A stretch of 64,000 bases of DNA from Aquitalea aquatilis (lineage in GTDB: Bacteria > Pseudomonadota > Gammaproteobacteria > Burkholderiales > Chromobacteriaceae). Position 1 is the stretch's first letter; every line of letters starts with the position of its first letter. A program made the position numbers and the translations under genes. The stretch is taken from the NCBI RefSeq assembly GCF_005155025.1, contig NZ_CP039731.1, positions 4,030,001 through 4,094,000 on the forward strand. The letters run 5' to 3'. Positions 49,426 to 60,478 of the stretch are shown here, one piece after another. The notes under the pieces were generated by a model. That model made no database searches and was not told the origin of the DNA. It saw only the letters and a list, made by a program, of their open reading frames with translations.

Positions 49426-50640
49426 TTACTTGGCGGCGACGAGTTCAGCCACAGCAGCATCAAAGCGCTGCAGGGCTTCATCGATATCGCGCTCTTCCAC
49501 CACCAACGACGGTGCCAGACGCACAACATTCAAACCAGCAACCAGCAGCAGCAGTTGATGCTTGCTGGCGGCGTTGACAAAGTCCTTGGCGCGGCCAGCA
49601 TATTCATCAGTCAGCACGCAGCCAAGCAGCAGGCCCATGCCACGTACTTCCTTGAACACCTGATACTTGGCATTGATGGCATTCAGGCCATCACGCAGAC
49701 GCTGGCTCTTGGCGCGTACGCCGTCCAGCACTTGCGGGGTGTTGACGATTTCGATGACCTTGAGCGCAACGGCAGCGGCCAGCGGGTTGCCGCCATAAGT
49801 CGTACCGTGGGTGCCCACGGAGAAGCTCTTGGCAATTTTATCGGTAGTCAGCATCGCACCCACCGGGAAACCGCCGCCTAGCGACTTGGCGCTGGACAGG
49901 ATGTCCGGGGTCACACCGTATTCCTGATAGGCATACAGCGAGCCACTGCGGCCGACGCCGGTTTGCACTTCATCAAAAATCAGCAGGGCATTGTGCTGGT
50001 CGCACAGTTCGCGCGCAGCTTGCAGGAAAGCCTTGTCGGCCGGCAATACACCGCCCTCGCCCTGCACCGGTTCAATGACCACGGCGCAGGTCTTGTCGTT
50101 GATGGCTGCCTTGAGCGAATCGATATTATTGAATTCGAAGTGGCTGATGCCGGCCGGCACCGGGGCAAAGCCCTCGGTGTACTTGGGCTGGCCACCCACG
50201 CTTACCGTGAACAGGGTACGGCCGTGGAAGGAGTTCTTGCAGGAAATGATTTCATTCTTTTCCGGGCCGAAATGGTCGGCGGCGTACTTGCGCGCCAGCT
50301 TGAAGCAGGCTTCGTTGGCTTCGGCACCAGAGTTACAGAAGAAGGCACGGTCGGCAAAGGTGGCGGCAGTCAGTGCCTGTGCCAGTTTCAGCACCGGCTC
50401 GTTGGTGAACACATTGGACACATGCCACAGCTTGCCGGCCTGTTCGGTCAGCGCAGCCACCAACTCAGGGTGGCAATGGCCCAGCGAATTCACGGCGATA
50501 CCACCGGCCAGATCAATGAATTCGCGACCATCCTGATCCCAGACGCGGGAGCCCAGGCCCTTGACCGGAATAAAAGCCGCCGGGCCGTAGTTGGGTACCA
50601 TGACCTGGTCGAAATCAGCGCGGGTGATCGAATTGCTCAT
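49426..50640 (-). CDS. astC: Succinylornithine / acetylornithine aminotransferase
   Basis: The 404-residue PLP enzyme moves the delta-amino group of N-succinylornithine to 2-oxoglutarate. It shows YLDLAGG-like [52 protein letters not shown] and the PLP lysine in [15 protein letters not shown]. AstC (AruC) and ArgD are close relatives, and one enzyme can serve both degradation and synthesis; the position at the head of the AST genes favours catabolism. GGAAGGGAAC lies upstream. Confidence 0.94.
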   Translation of the reverse strand: MSNSITRADFDQVMVPNYGPAAFIPVKGLGSRVWDQDGREFIDLAGGIAVNSLGHCHPELVAALTEQAGKLWHVSNVFTNEPVLKLAQALTAATFADRAFFCNSGAEANEACFKLARKYAADHFGPEKNEIISCKNSFHGRTLFTVSVGGQPKYTEGFAPVPAGISHFEFNNIDSLKAAINDKTCAVVIEPVQGEGGVLPADKAFLQAARELCDQHNALLIFDEVQTGVGRSGSLYAYQEYGVTPDILSSAKSLGGGFPVGAMLTTDKIAKSFSVGTHGTTYGGNPLAAAVALKVIEIVNTPQVLDGVRAKSQRLRDGLNAINAKYQVFKEVRGMGLLLGCVLTDEYAGRAKDFVNAASKHQLLLLVAGLNVVRLAPSLVVEERDIDEALQRFDAAVAELVAAK

Positions 50641-51016
50641 CTTTATAGTTCCCTTCCTGCAGAGTCCTCCGCTCCTGCCTGTGGTCCTGGGCAGAAAACG
50701 GCATTGTTATGATTTAATACGCTTGAAATGATTCTAATCGAATCACCAAGCCAACCCATATCCGGTTTGCGACATCAGCTTATAAAATTACTTGACCTAT
50801 CTCAAAGCAGCCAAATCAGCACAATCCACATTTTTTTCAATCACTTGCAGCACATTCCACCGCTAGCGACCCGGCATTCCGGTCCGATAAGTCAATTTAT
50901 CTGACCAACACTGCCGCAATGGCGACATGCAACAACAGCTTGCCGGCCAGCACTCCCCCGCCATGACCACCGCTACACAAGCAGCAAAAACCATCATGCC
51001 GGTACGCTACAGGCGT
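50641..51016. other. Intergenic region with the aru operon promoter
   Basis: About 375 bases between astC and the pnp terminator. The first 200 bases are AT-rich and should hold the promoter and control sites of the aru operon; I do not see an ArgR box clear enough to report. No gene is supported. Confidence 0.6.
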
Positions 51017-51046
51017 AAGAAAGCCCGCATTGCTGCGGGCTTTCTT
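51017..51046. terminator. Intrinsic terminator after pnp
   Basis: AAGAAAGCCCGCA and TGCGGGCTTTCTT form a 13-bp perfect stem around TTGC. It lies 19 bases after the pnp stop. Confidence 0.85.
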
Positions 51047-51064
51047 GTTTCCGGCAAAGCGGAA

Positions 51065-53212
51065 TTACTGCTGGGTTTTCAGACCAAAGGAGTCGGCGGT
51101 TTCGCGCGCTACCTTGGATTCATCTTCCAGCAGGGCCTTGATGGACAGGCGGATACGGCCACGATCATCCATTTCGATGGCCTTGACCTTAACGATCTGA
51201 CCTTCCTTCAGATAGTCGGACACATTCTTGATGCGCTCGTTGGCGATCTGCGAAATGTGAACCAGACCATCTTTGCCCGGCAGGATGGAAACGATGGCGC
51301 CAACGTTGTTGTCGAGAATCTTCACCACGGTGCCTTCGTAGATCTTGCCTACTTCGACTTCAACGGTGATTTCCTCGATGCGCTTCTTGGCAGCTTCGGC
51401 ACCTTCGCCGGAGATGGAAGCGATGGTGATGGTGCCATCTTCATCGATGTTGATCTCGGTACCGGTGTCCTTGGTGATGGAGCGGATGGTTTCACCACCC
51501 TTGCCGATCACTTCACGGATTTTCTCCGGGTTGATCTTCATCACGTACAGACGCGGAGCGTGGGCGGACAGCTCTTGCGGGCCATCCACGGCTTCCTTCA
51601 TCAGACCCAGGATATGCTCACGGCCTTCCTTGGCCTGAGCCAGGGCAACCTGCATGATTTCCTTGGTGATGCCCTGGATCTTGATGTCCATCTGCAGCGC
51701 GGTGATGCCTTCGGCAGTACCGGCCACCTTGAAGTCCATGTCGCCCAGGTGATCTTCATCACCCAGGATATCGGTCAGCACGGCAAAGCGGTTGCCTTCC
51801 AGGATCAGACCCATGGCGATACCAGCCACATGCGCCTTCAGCGGCACACCGGCGGACAGCAGCGACAGGCAGCCACCGCAAACCGAAGCCATGGAGGACG
51901 AACCGTTGGACTCGGTGATTTCCGATACCACGCGCATGGAGTAACCGAATTCGGTTTCCGGCGGCAGTACGGCGATCAGCGCGCGCTTGGCCAGACGACC
52001 GTGGCCGATTTCACGACGCTTCGGCGGGCCCATGCGGCCGGCTTCACCGGTGGAGTACGGCGGGAAGTTGTAATGCAGCATGAAGCGTTCGGTATACTCA
52101 CCGGCCAGCGCGTCGATGATTTGCTCATCTTGCTTGGTGCCCAGCGTGGTCACCACCAGACCCTGGGTTTCGCCACGGGTAAACAGGGCGGAACCATGGG
52201 TACGCGGCAGGACATTGCTGCGAATGCTGATCGGACGCACGGTGCGGGTGTCGCGACCGTCGATGCGCGGTTCGCCGGCCAGAATCTGGCCACGCACGAT
52301 TTCCGCTTCCAGACCCTTGAAGATACCCTTGATCTCGTTAGCCTTCAGGGTGTCGGTTTCTTCATTGATCAGCGCAGCCTTGACGTCGCCCCAGGCTTCG
52401 TTGATGGCCACGGTACGGGCTTGCTTCTGACGCAGGCGGAAGGCTTCGGCCAGTTTGGCACCGGCAATGCCGCGCACCTGGGCGATCAGCTCTTCGTTCT
52501 GTACCGGAGCGGCCCAGTCAAACATCACCGGGTTCACTTCGTCAGCCAGTTCGTTGATGGCCTTGATGGCGGACTGCATTTGTTCGTGACCGAACACTAC
52601 AGCACCCAGCATCACGGCTTCGGACAGTTCCTTGGCTTCGGATTCCACCATCAGCACGGCACGTTCGGTACCGGCAACCACCAGATCCATGGCGGAAGTC
52701 GCCAGTTCGGTCTTGGTCGGGTTGAGGATGTACTCACCGTTGGCGTAACCCACGCGGGCGGCACCGATCGGGCCAGCAAACGGCAGGCCGGAGATGGCCA
52801 GCGCGGCGGAAGCACCAATCATGGCCGGGATGTCGGAATCCACTTCCGGGTTCAGCGACAGCACGGTGGCCACGATCTGCACGTCGTGATAGAAGCCTTC
52901 CGGGAACAGCGGGCGGATCGGACGGTCGATCAGGCGGCTGGTCAGCACTTCCTTCTCGGACTGCTTGCCTTCGCGCTTGAAGAAGCCACCCGGGATCTTG
53001 CCGGCAGCGTAGGTACGCTCCAGGTAGTCAACGGTCAGCGGGAAGAAGTCCTGGCCCGGCTTGATATTTTTGCCGCCAACAACGGCTACCAGCACCACGG
53101 TTTCATCAACGGATACAATAACGGAGCCGGAAGCCTGACGCGCTACTTCGCCGGTTTCCAGGGTAACGGTCTGGTTACCATACTGAAACGATTTGGTAAT
53201 TTTATTGAACAC
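51065..53212 (-). CDS. pnp: Polyribonucleotide nucleotidyltransferase (PNPase)
   Basis: PNPase degrades RNA from the 3' end by phosphorolysis and is a part of the RNA degradosome. From a GTG start at 53212 the protein is 715 residues, the usual size, with two RNase PH domains ([13 protein letters not shown] and [14 protein letters not shown]), a helical linker, then KH ([14 protein letters not shown]) and S1 ([20 protein letters not shown]) domains. AGGGA lies eight bases upstream of the GTG; the longer ATG frame to 53245 is less likely. rpsO lies upstream behind a terminator hairpin, as in E. coli. Confidence 0.95.
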   Translation of the reverse strand: MFNKITKSFQYGNQTVTLETGEVARQASGSVIVSVDETVVLVAVVGGKNIKPGQDFFPLTVDYLERTYAAGKIPGGFFKREGKQSEKEVLTSRLIDRPIRPLFPEGFYHDVQIVATVLSLNPEVDSDIPAMIGASAALAISGLPFAGPIGAARVGYANGEYILNPTKTELATSAMDLVVAGTERAVLMVESEAKELSEAVMLGAVVFGHEQMQSAIKAINELADEVNPVMFDWAAPVQNEELIAQVRGIAGAKLAEAFRLRQKQARTVAINEAWGDVKAALINEETDTLKANEIKGIFKGLEAEIVRGQILAGEPRIDGRDTRTVRPISIRSNVLPRTHGSALFTRGETQGLVVTTLGTKQDEQIIDALAGEYTERFMLHYNFPPYSTGEAGRMGPPKRREIGHGRLAKRALIAVLPPETEFGYSMRVVSEITESNGSSSMASVCGGCLSLLSAGVPLKAHVAGIAMGLILEGNRFAVLTDILGDEDHLGDMDFKVAGTAEGITALQMDIKIQGITKEIMQVALAQAKEGREHILGLMKEAVDGPQELSAHAPRLYVMKINPEKIREVIGKGGETIRSITKDTGTEINIDEDGTITIASISGEGAEAAKKRIEEITVEVEVGKIYEGTVVKILDNNVGAIVSILPGKDGLVHISQIANERIKNVSDYLKEGQIVKVKAIEMDDRGRIRLSIKALLEDESKVARETADSFGLKTQQ

Positions 53213-53350
53213 AGGGCATCCCTTAGTCAAAATATGTTTTTTCAAGCTGAAAACACAACGGGAACCCCTAAAAATTCAGACCGACCGCGATCAAAATTTC
53301 TAGAGGCTCCCCCCGTTGTCACAGTAATACAGCGTGCTTGAAGGCCAGCG

Positions 53351-53383
53351 TGAAAAAGTCGCAGACTTGCTGCGACTTTTTCA
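53351..53383 (-). terminator. Terminator hairpin between rpsO and pnp
   Basis: TGAAAAAGTCGCAG and CTGCGACTTTTTCA form a 14-bp perfect stem around ACTTG; the T-run is part of the 3' arm. It can end the rpsO transcript, with read-through or an own promoter for pnp. Confidence 0.85.
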
Positions 53384-53395
53384 AACCTGAACCAA

Positions 53396-53665
53396 TTACT
53401 TGCGCAGACCCAGACGGGCAATCACGGCGCGGTAGCTGTCAGCATCGGTGCGCTTGAGGTAGTCAAGCAGACGACGACGACGGCTAACCATTTTCAACAG
53501 ACCACGACGGCTGTGGTGATCCTTGGTGTTGGCCTTGAAGTGCGGGGTCAGATCGTTGATACGAGCGGTCAGCAGTGCGATTTGCACTTCGGACGAACCG
53601 GTATCGCCTTCCTTGTGTTGGAAGTTTTTAACGATTTCTGCTTTTTGGGTGGCGGTCATTGCCAT
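53396..53665 (-). CDS. rpsO: 30S ribosomal protein S15
   Basis: S15 binds the central domain of 16S rRNA early in 30S assembly. The 89-residue length equals that of most S15 proteins, with [35 protein letters not shown] and [14 protein letters not shown]. The ATG at 53665 ([15 protein letters not shown]) follows GGAGTTACCCAAA; an ATG at 53680 would place the ribosome site inside the gene. Downstream is a terminator, then pnp. Confidence 0.97.
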   Translation of the reverse strand: MAMTATQKAEIVKNFQHKEGDTGSSEVQIALLTARINDLTPHFKANTKDHHSRRGLLKMVSRRRRLLDYLKRTDADSYRAVIARLGLRK

Positions 53666-53745
53666 TTTGGGTAACTCCAAATCAGGTAAGGATCTTGCGA
53701 TCCGACAAGTGCAGCGAGCCGGTTGCCCAACCCATCCGCACTTCG

Positions 53746-54669
53746 CTAGCAGGCTGCCTGTTTGACAGCCAGCAGTCTGATCGGGTGCAGCATGTCATCA
53801 TCACGCACCTCGGCCAGACCAAGAAATTCCGCATTTACATCGCTGTAAACCCGGAAGCGCGTCATTTTCTCACAGTTGCTGGCAAAACGCACGGCCTGTC
53901 CATGAATAAAACGCCCGACCATGGCTTCATCCAGCGTGGTGGCAGGAAAATGTTGCACCAACACATCGGCAGGCAGCAGCAAAGCCTCGCGCCCGGCCAT
54001 GTCCAGCGCTTCGACTGCCACCAGGGTGTGCGCCTCGGACAGCTGAAAGCCACCGGTGGTGGTGCGGCGCAAACCGGTCAGGTGGGCAGCACAACCCAGT
54101 GCCAGCGCAATGTCTTCTGCCAGGGTACGTATATAAGTGCCCTTGCTGCACAAAACATCGATCACCGCCTCGACACCGTCAAAGCTGATCAGCTTGAGCG
54201 AGTGGATGGTGATGCGGCGCGGCTCGCGATGGATTTCAATGCCTTCGCGGGCATATTCATACAGCGGTTTGCCCTGGTGCTTGAGCGCCGAATACATCGG
54301 CGGCACCTGGCTGATCTCGCCGACAAACTGCTGCATCACCTGCAGCAGGCCTGCCTCATCAAAGGCAATCGGACATTCACGAATGACATCGCCTTCGATG
54401 TCACCGGTCGTGGTGGCCGCACCAAAGCGCACCGTGGCGCGGTAACCCTTGTCCGCATCCAGCAGATAGGAGGAAAACTTGGTCGCCTCCCCCAGGCACA
54501 TCGGCAACAGGCCAGTGGCCAGCGGGTCCAGCACGCCGGTATGACCGGCCTTGGCCGCATTGAGCAACCAGCGCGCCTTTTGCAGCGCATTATTGCTGGA
54601 GATATCGTAAGGCTTGTCGATCAGCAGCACGCCATCAATCTGGCGGCGGTTGCTGCGCGGCTTGCTCAT
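53746..54669 (-). CDS. truB: tRNA pseudouridine(55) synthase
   Basis: TruB makes pseudouridine at position 55 of the T loop of tRNAs. The 307-residue protein has [14 protein letters not shown], the catalytic Asp in [16 protein letters not shown], and [15 protein letters not shown]. Its ATG overlaps the rbfA stop (ATGA), so the two are translationally coupled. rpsO follows after about 80 bases. Confidence 0.97.
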   Translation of the reverse strand: MSKPRSNRRQIDGVLLIDKPYDISSNNALQKARWLLNAAKAGHTGVLDPLATGLLPMCLGEATKFSSYLLDADKGYRATVRFGAATTTGDIEGDVIRECPIAFDEAGLLQVMQQFVGEISQVPPMYSALKHQGKPLYEYAREGIEIHREPRRITIHSLKLISFDGVEAVIDVLCSKGTYIRTLAEDIALALGCAAHLTGLRRTTTGGFQLSEAHTLVAVEALDMAGREALLLPADVLVQHFPATTLDEAMVGRFIHGQAVRFASNCEKMTRFRVYSDVNAEFLGLAEVRDDDMLHPIRLLAVKQAAC

Positions 54670-55094
54670 TCCTCGCTACCTTCCTGCTCTTGTGTAGCCG
54701 TTGCGCTCTCGCCTTCACCTGCACTAAATTTCTCGGCATCTTCACGCGCCACCTGATTGATCAGGCTGGTCATGTGCATGCCGCGCGATACCGACTCGTC
54801 GTAGACAAAGTGCAGTTGCGGCGTGGTGAACATCTTGATGCTGCGACCCAGCTCGGAGCGCAGGAAACCGGCGGAGTGATCCAGCGCTTCCTGGCTGACT
54901 TCGCGGGTTTTTTCATCCATCACGGTGTAGAACACCTTGGCGTGCGAGTAGTCACGCGTCACCTGCACGGCGGTAATGGTGATCCAGCCCACGCGCGGGT
55001 CTTTCAGACCGGTGCGGACCAGTTCGGCCAACTCGCGCTGAATCTGCTCAGCAATACGGTCGGAGCGGGAGAAACCTTTTCTGGCTTTGGCCAT
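54666..55094 (-). CDS. rbfA: Ribosome-binding factor A
   Basis: RbfA is a KH-fold protein needed for late 30S maturation and cold adaptation. The 142-residue protein starts MAKARKGFSRSDRIAEQIQR and shows DPRVGWITITAVQVTRDYSHAKVF and SELGRSIKMFTTPQLHF. The tail is acidic and low in complexity. The ATG at 55094 follows GGAAATC; the frame to 55175 is an extension. It lies between infB and truB, the conserved order. Confidence 0.95.
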   Translation of the reverse strand: MAKARKGFSRSDRIAEQIQRELAELVRTGLKDPRVGWITITAVQVTRDYSHAKVFYTVMDEKTREVSQEALDHSAGFLRSELGRSIKMFTTPQLHFVYDESVSRGMHMTSLINQVAREDAEKFSAGEGESATATQEQEGSEE

Positions 55095-55229
55095 GATTTC
55101 CATCCTGTCGGTATAAAAGCGGCCAACAGCCAGCCGGGCAGATACCCGGCCTTGTGTCAGCCGCCTTGAATGCAAAAGGCGAGCGCCTTCGAGCCTGAGC
55201 CCGAAGCGCGCCCGCCGGGGAGCTGCCGC

Positions 55230-58172
55230 TTACAGCGAGCGAGCCACTTCCACGATTTCGAAAGCTTCCAGTTGGTCGCCTTCCTGGATGTCGTTGAAGT
55301 TCTTCAGCATCAGGCCACATTCGTAACCCTGCTTCACTTCCTTCACGTCGTCCTTGAAGCGCTTCAGCGAGTCCAGTTCGCCGGTATGCACCACCACGTG
55401 GTTGCGGATCAGACGGATCGAAGCGCTGCGCTTGATCAGGCCGTCGGTCACCATACAACCCGCGATATTGCCTACCTTCGACACCGGGATCACCTGACGG
55501 ATCTCGACGGTACCCAGGATTTGTTCCTTCTTCTCCGGAGCCAGCATGCCGGACAGGGCTGCTTTCACCTCGTCTACTGCATCGTAGATGATGCTGTAGT
55601 AACGGATGTCCACGCCTTCGTTTTCGGCCAGCTTGCGCGCAGCGGCGTCAGAGCGGGTGTTGAAGCCGATCACGATGGCCTTGGAGGCAATCGCCAGGTT
55701 GATGTCCGATTCCGAGATACCACCCACGCCGGAGTGCAGGATGCTGACACGCACTTCGTCGGTGGACAGTTTCTGCAGGCTGCCGGCCAGGGCTTCGTAG
55801 GAACCCTGCACATCGGCCTTGATGATGATGGACAAGGTTTGCACCTCGCCACCGCCATCGGCCATCTGGGCAAACATGTTTTCCAGCTTGGCGGCCTGCT
55901 GCTTGGCCAGACGTACGTCACGGAACTTGCCCGCACGGAACAGGGCGATTTCACGCGCCTTGCGTTCGTCGGTCAGCACCATGGCATCTTCACCGGCTTG
56001 CGGCACGTCGGACAGACCCAGAATTTCTACCGGGATGGCCGGGCCAGCGGTGTCGATGGCCTTGCCGTTTTCGTCCATCATGGCGCGAACGCGACCAAAT
56101 GCCGTACCAGCCAGGACCACATCGCCCTTCTTCAGGGTGCCGGACTGAACCAGCAGCGTGGCAACCGGGCCACGACCCTTGTCCAGACGGGCTTCCACGA
56201 TGATGCCCTTGGCCGGGGCTTCGATCGGTGCATTCAGCTCCAGCACTTCAGCCTGCAGCAGGATGGCTTCCAGCAGCGCATCGATGTTGGTGCCCTGCTT
56301 GGCAGAGACTTCGATGAACTGGGTATCGCCACCCCAGTCTTCCGGCACCACTTCGTGCGAAACCAGTTCCTGACGGATGCGTTCTACATTGGCACCCATC
56401 TTGTCGATCTTGTTGACCGCCACCACCATCGGCACCTTGGCAGCCTTGGCATGGTGAATGGCTTCAATGGTCTGCGGCATCACGCCGTCGTCGGCAGCCA
56501 CGACCAGCACCACGATGTCAGTCGCCTTGGCACCACGGGCACGCATGGCGGTAAACGCTTCGTGACCCGGGGTATCCAGGAAGGTGATCATGCCGCGCGG
56601 GGTTTCCACGTGGTAAGCACCGATGTGCTGGGTAATGCCACCGGCTTCGCCCGCAGCCACTTTGGCGCGACGAATGTAGTCCAGCAGCGAGGTTTTGCCG
56701 TGGTCGACGTGACCCATGACGGTTACTACCGGCGGACGCGGCAATACAGCCACTTCCACTTCTTCGCCTTCCGGCTTTTCCAGGTAGGCTTCCGGATCAT
56801 CCGCCTGTGCCGCACGCGGCTTGTGGCCCATTTCCTCCACCACGATCATGGCGGTTTCCTGGTCCAGCACTTGGTTGATGGTCACCATCATGCCCATCTT
56901 CATCAGGACCTTGATCACCTCGACGGCCTTGACGGCCATGCGGTGAGCCAGATCGGCGACGGAGATGGTTTCCGGCACCAGCACTTCATGAATGATGGGT
57001 TCAGTCGGGGCCTGGAAAGCATGCTGATTGTTCTGCTTGTGCTTGCCCTTGCCACCGCGGGATTTCCAGTCGCTGCCGGCATCGCCGCCCTTGGTCTTCA
57101 GACCACGGCCCTTCTTGCCTTCTTCCCAGCGCTCGTTACCCTTCTTGGCGCCGCCCTTCTTGGCATCCGGACGACCGGCTACCGTAGCAGGAACGACCGG
57201 AGCTCCCGGCGCTGCAGCCGGACGCGGGCCACGGTTGTCAGCACCAGCCGGACGCGGACCACGATTGTCGGCACCAGCCGGGCGCGGGCCACGGTTGTCA
57301 CCAGCCGGACGCGGACCACGGTTGTCGCCAGCCGGGCGCGGGCCACGGTTGTCGCCAGCCGGACGCGGACCACGGTTGTCGGCACCAGCCGGACGCGGGC
57401 CACGCTCATCACGGCGCTCGTCGCTGCGCGCTTCAACCGGCTTCGGTGCTTCAACCGGCTTGGGAGCCGGTGCCGGTGCCGGTTGCTGGGCAGCCAGACG
57501 AGCAGCCTGACGGCGCTCTTCACGTTCGATCTTTTCGCGCATCAGCTCTTGCTGACGGGCACGGAAAGCAGCCTGACGCTTTTCTTCCGCTTCACGGGAG
57601 GCTACTTCTTCCGGCGACAGAATGGAGGCCACGGTGCGTACCGGAGCCGGAGCCGGCTTGGCAGCAGGTGCAGCTTCCTTGGCCGGGGCTTCCGCAACCG
57701 GAGCTACCGGTGCGGCGGGCTTGGATTCCACCTTGGGTTCAACCTTTACTTGCGGTTCCGGCTTTGCTTCCGGCTTGACTTCAGCCGGCTTGGTCTCTGC
57801 CGCCGGAGCGGGGGCAGAAACAGGTTCGGCGGCCTTGGCTACCGCAGCGGCAACCGGCGCAACTTCCGCCGGAGCAACTGCCGGACCATCTTCCGGGCGA
57901 ACCACGACACGCTTCTTGCGCGTCTCCACTTTTACCGTACTACCGTCTGCGGTCTTGATTTCACTGGTGGACTTGCGGGTCAGCGTAATACGCGACTCAT
58001 CACGGGCGCCATGCGAACGCTTCAGGTAGTCAAGAAGCTGGGATTTATCCTGCTCAGAGAGCGTATCATCCGGCGCGCGCTTGGCCACACCCGCTGCACG
58101 AAGCTGTTCCAGCAATCGTTCAGGCGTGAGGTTCAGCTCACCGGCAAACTGTTTTACATTCGTCAATACCAT
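55230..58172 (-). CDS. infB: Translation initiation factor IF-2
   Basis: IF-2 is the GTPase that brings initiator tRNA to the 30S subunit and promotes subunit joining. The 980-residue protein has the N-terminal IF2-N fold ([20 protein letters not shown]), a long Pro/Ala/Lys-rich linker, seven RGPRPA repeats (257-319), a second IF2-N-like part (about 395-450), G1 GHVDHGKT (487-494), DTPGHEAF and NKIDKMGAN, then domains II to IV. The ATG at 58172 follows GGAAGACGC. The gene lies between nusA and rbfA. Confidence 0.97.
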   Translation of the reverse strand: MVLTNVKQFAGELNLTPERLLEQLRAAGVAKRAPDDTLSEQDKSQLLDYLKRSHGARDESRITLTRKSTSEIKTADGSTVKVETRKKRVVVRPEDGPAVAPAEVAPVAAAVAKAAEPVSAPAPAAETKPAEVKPEAKPEPQVKVEPKVESKPAAPVAPVAEAPAKEAAPAAKPAPAPVRTVASILSPEEVASREAEEKRQAAFRARQQELMREKIEREERRQAARLAAQQPAPAPAPKPVEAPKPVEARSDERRDERGPRPAGADNRGPRPAGDNRGPRPAGDNRGPRPAGDNRGPRPAGADNRGPRPAGADNRGPRPAAAPGAPVVPATVAGRPDAKKGGAKKGNERWEEGKKGRGLKTKGGDAGSDWKSRGGKGKHKQNNQHAFQAPTEPIIHEVLVPETISVADLAHRMAVKAVEVIKVLMKMGMMVTINQVLDQETAMIVVEEMGHKPRAAQADDPEAYLEKPEGEEVEVAVLPRPPVVTVMGHVDHGKTSLLDYIRRAKVAAGEAGGITQHIGAYHVETPRGMITFLDTPGHEAFTAMRARGAKATDIVVLVVAADDGVMPQTIEAIHHAKAAKVPMVVAVNKIDKMGANVERIRQELVSHEVVPEDWGGDTQFIEVSAKQGTNIDALLEAILLQAEVLELNAPIEAPAKGIIVEARLDKGRGPVATLLVQSGTLKKGDVVLAGTAFGRVRAMMDENGKAIDTAGPAIPVEILGLSDVPQAGEDAMVLTDERKAREIALFRAGKFRDVRLAKQQAAKLENMFAQMADGGGEVQTLSIIIKADVQGSYEALAGSLQKLSTDEVRVSILHSGVGGISESDINLAIASKAIVIGFNTRSDAAARKLAENEGVDIRYYSIIYDAVDEVKAALSGMLAPEKKEQILGTVEIRQVIPVSKVGNIAGCMVTDGLIKRSASIRLIRNHVVVHTGELDSLKRFKDDVKEVKQGYECGLMLKNFNDIQEGDQLEAFEIVEVARSL
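57213..57404 (-). repeat. In-frame tandem repeat in the IF-2 linker
   Basis: Seven copies of a 27- or 30-bp unit code for RGPRPAG(A)DN, units of 9 or 10 residues. The unit length is always a multiple of three, so changes in copy number keep the reading frame. Units differ mainly at synonymous positions (for example ACGCGGGCC versus ACGCGGACC). Confidence 0.9.
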
Positions 58173-58211
58173 GCGTCTTCCCAAATTCCGTAAATACTTC
58201 CCGAAGAAGCC

Positions 58212-59690
58212 TTACTGGTTGAACCAGTGTTCGCGCGCTTTCATGATGATTGCACGTGCAGCTTCAGCTTCAATGCCGGTCATGTCCACCAGATCGTCGA
58301 CGGCCAGATCGGCCAGATCATCTCGCGTGGACACGCCGTTTTCGGCCAACTTGCGAACCAGTTCGGCATCCAGACCCTCGATATCCTTCAGGTCTTCGGA
58401 CACACCTTCGACTTTCTCTTCGGACGCAATGGCCTGGGTGAGGATGGCGTCACGTGCACGGCTACGCAGCTCATTCACCAACTCCTCGTCAAAACCGTCG
58501 ATCTCCAGCATCTCGGCGATCGGCACATATGCCACCTCTTCCAGGGTGGCGAAACCCTCTTGCACCAGAACAGTGGCAGTTGCTTCATCCACGCTCAGGC
58601 ACTTGACGAACAGATCACGCAATTGCGCGTCTTCCGCCTGGTGTTTCTCTTCCGCTTCGGTAACCGTCATGATGTTCAGGTACCAGCCGGTCAGCTCGGC
58701 AGCGAGCTTCACGTTCTGGCCACTGCGACCGATGGCCAGCGCCAGTTGGTCTTCCTCGACCACCACATCCATGCTGTGGTTGTCTTCGTCGATCATGATG
58801 CGGTTGACTTCGGCCGGGGACAGCGCGTTGATCACGAACTGTGCCGGCTCCGGTGCCCACAACACGATATCGATACGCTCGCCAGCCAGTTCCTGGGTCA
58901 CGGCCTGAACGCGGGAGCCGCGCATGCCGATGCAGGTACCTTGCGGATCGATGCGGGCATCGTTGGCCTTGACGGCGATCTTGGCACGCAAACCGGCATC
59001 GCGGACGGCTTCCTTGATCTCCAGCAGGCCTTCTTCGATTTCCGGCACTTCCAGTTCGAACAGCTTGATGATGAACTGGCTGGAAGTACGCGACAACACC
59101 AGCTGCGGACCACGACCCATGCGGTCGATGCGCAGCAGGAAGGCCTTGACGCGGTCACCCACGCGCAGGTTTTCCTTCGGAATCATCTGATCGCGAGGCA
59201 GTACGGCTTCCAGCTTGCCGCATTCGATGATGGCATTGCCACGTTCGATACGCTTGATGGTGCCACTGACCAGATGTTCGCGACGCTGCAGGAACTCATT
59301 CAGCAGCTGTTCGCGCTCGGCATCGCGGATGCGTTGCAGGATGACCTGCTTGGCAGTCTGCGCACCGATGCGGCCGAATTCGACCGCTTCCATCGGCTGT
59401 TCGATCACGGCACCCACTTCGATGCGCGGATCATCATCACGCGCGTCGGTGATGGTGAGTTCACGGCTTTCGTTTTCGATCAGCTCGTTCTGCACCACCG
59501 TCCAGCGGCGGAAAGTCTGGTACTGCCCGGTATGGCGGTCGATTTCGACACGCACATCCATTTCGTCATCGGTAAACTTCTTTTTGGTTGCCGAAGCAAG
59601 CGCCATTTCAAGGGCGGAAAAGACCACGTCCTTGCTGACGTTCTTCTCGCTTGCCAGGGCATCAACCAGCAACAAAATCTCGCGACTCAT
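58212..59690 (-). CDS. nusA: Transcription termination/antitermination factor NusA
   Basis: NusA binds RNA polymerase and controls pausing, termination and antitermination. The 492-residue protein has the N-terminal polymerase-binding domain ([20 protein letters not shown]), S1 ([20 protein letters not shown]), two KH domains ([37 protein letters not shown]) and two C-terminal acidic repeats with helix-hairpin-helix patterns (about 360-490), as in E. coli. It sits between rimP and infB. A terminator in the operon leader suggests that NusA may control its own operon. Confidence 0.97.
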   Translation of the reverse strand: MSREILLLVDALASEKNVSKDVVFSALEMALASATKKKFTDDEMDVRVEIDRHTGQYQTFRRWTVVQNELIENESRELTITDARDDDPRIEVGAVIEQPMEAVEFGRIGAQTAKQVILQRIRDAEREQLLNEFLQRREHLVSGTIKRIERGNAIIECGKLEAVLPRDQMIPKENLRVGDRVKAFLLRIDRMGRGPQLVLSRTSSQFIIKLFELEVPEIEEGLLEIKEAVRDAGLRAKIAVKANDARIDPQGTCIGMRGSRVQAVTQELAGERIDIVLWAPEPAQFVINALSPAEVNRIMIDEDNHSMDVVVEEDQLALAIGRSGQNVKLAAELTGWYLNIMTVTEAEEKHQAEDAQLRDLFVKCLSVDEATATVLVQEGFATLEEVAYVPIAEMLEIDGFDEELVNELRSRARDAILTQAIASEEKVEGVSEDLKDIEGLDAELVRKLAENGVSTRDDLADLAVDDLVDMTGIEAEAARAIIMKAREHWFNQ

Positions 59691-59741
59691 GCATTCCTCC
59701 GAATTTTTGTCCTTATGCGTGGCGTCAGAGCCCGCCTCCGC

Positions 59742-60170
59742 TCAAAACTCAGGCTCTAGCCTGGCTTTGTCGATATTGGTCAGGGCAATTGCCACGATGC
59801 GGCCGCCGTCCACTTCCAGTTTGACGGCGCCATCTTCAACCCCAGCAAGACGACCGGCAAACTTCTTTTGCTGCTCGACCGGCATGCGCGTCTTGATCTT
59901 GGCAAGCTGTCCGGCAAAGCGCACGAAGTCGGCCTCTTTCTTGAGAGGACGATCCAGCCCCGGGGAGGAAACCTCGAGCCGTTCGTAATTAACGTTTTCA
60001 ACCGTAAACAGACGGGTAAGGTGGTTGCTTACCAGCACACAGTCTTCCACCGTGATACCACCGGGCTTGTCCATAAACACGCGATAACCGCCACCCTGGG
60101 TCATTTCGAAATCGACCAGCTCATAGCCTAGACCTGGCAGGGTGTTTTCCAGCAGCAAACGAACATCCAT
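59742..60170 (-). CDS. rimP: Ribosome maturation factor RimP
   Basis: RimP helps in 30S subunit maturation. The 142-residue protein shows [38 protein letters not shown], and [18 protein letters not shown], all family marks. The ATG at 60170 follows GGAAAGAAGCA; the longer frame to 60425 would translate a terminator hairpin and is rejected. It heads rimP-nusA-infB-rbfA-truB-rpsO-pnp. Confidence 0.95.
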   Translation of the reverse strand: MDVRLLLENTLPGLGYELVDFEMTQGGGYRVFMDKPGGITVEDCVLVSNHLTRLFTVENVNYERLEVSSPGLDRPLKKEADFVRFAGQLAKIKTRMPVEQQKKFAGRLAGVEDGAVKLEVDGGRIVAIALTNIDKARLEPEF

Positions 60171-60181
60171 TGCTTCTTTCC

Positions 60182-60210
60182 ACAAATAAAAAATGGGCGA
60201 AACGCCCATC
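60182..60210 (-). terminator. Intrinsic terminator in the rimP-nusA leader (candidate attenuator)
   Basis: ATGGGCG (60193-60199) and CGCCCAT (60203-60209) pair around AAA; on the minus strand the stem is followed by TTTTTATTTG. It ends only 12 bases before the rimP start codon, so transcription of the whole operon must read through it. Confidence 0.82.
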
Positions 60211-60478
60211 CCTAAACATCGCGATTGTAACCCATTCCCGCGAAAAAGAAAACCGAAGCCTGTCAAGCCCCTACCCGCCGCCACAGCGCGCAGGTCCTGC
60301 GCTTTGCGCGAGTTTTTTACATACTGTAAATTAGCCGCAACCCGACGAAGTGCGGGTATATAAGAACGGGCGCAATGCCCGGTCGAAAATTCAGAAACAA
60401 ATATATAGAAGACGCTCGCCTGCACGACAACTGCCGGCGCGGCACTCTCGAATCAGCACGATGGAGAAACCCTAAGAT
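60211..60478. other. Divergent control region between rimP and fadD
   Basis: The region holds the promoters of the rimP operon and of fadD. TTTACA/TGTAAA (60316-60330) is a short palindrome around TAC, and a TATATA element lies near 60356-60361. No tRNA gene (E. coli has metY here) and no open frame are supported. Confidence 0.5.

Noticed and set aside
57213-57404. CRISPR-like array of short repeats
   Set aside because: Units are directly adjacent without unique spacers and are in frame within infB.
60211-60478. metY-like tRNA gene before rimP, as in E. coli
   Set aside because: No cloverleaf or CCA-ended acceptor stem could be found in the interval.
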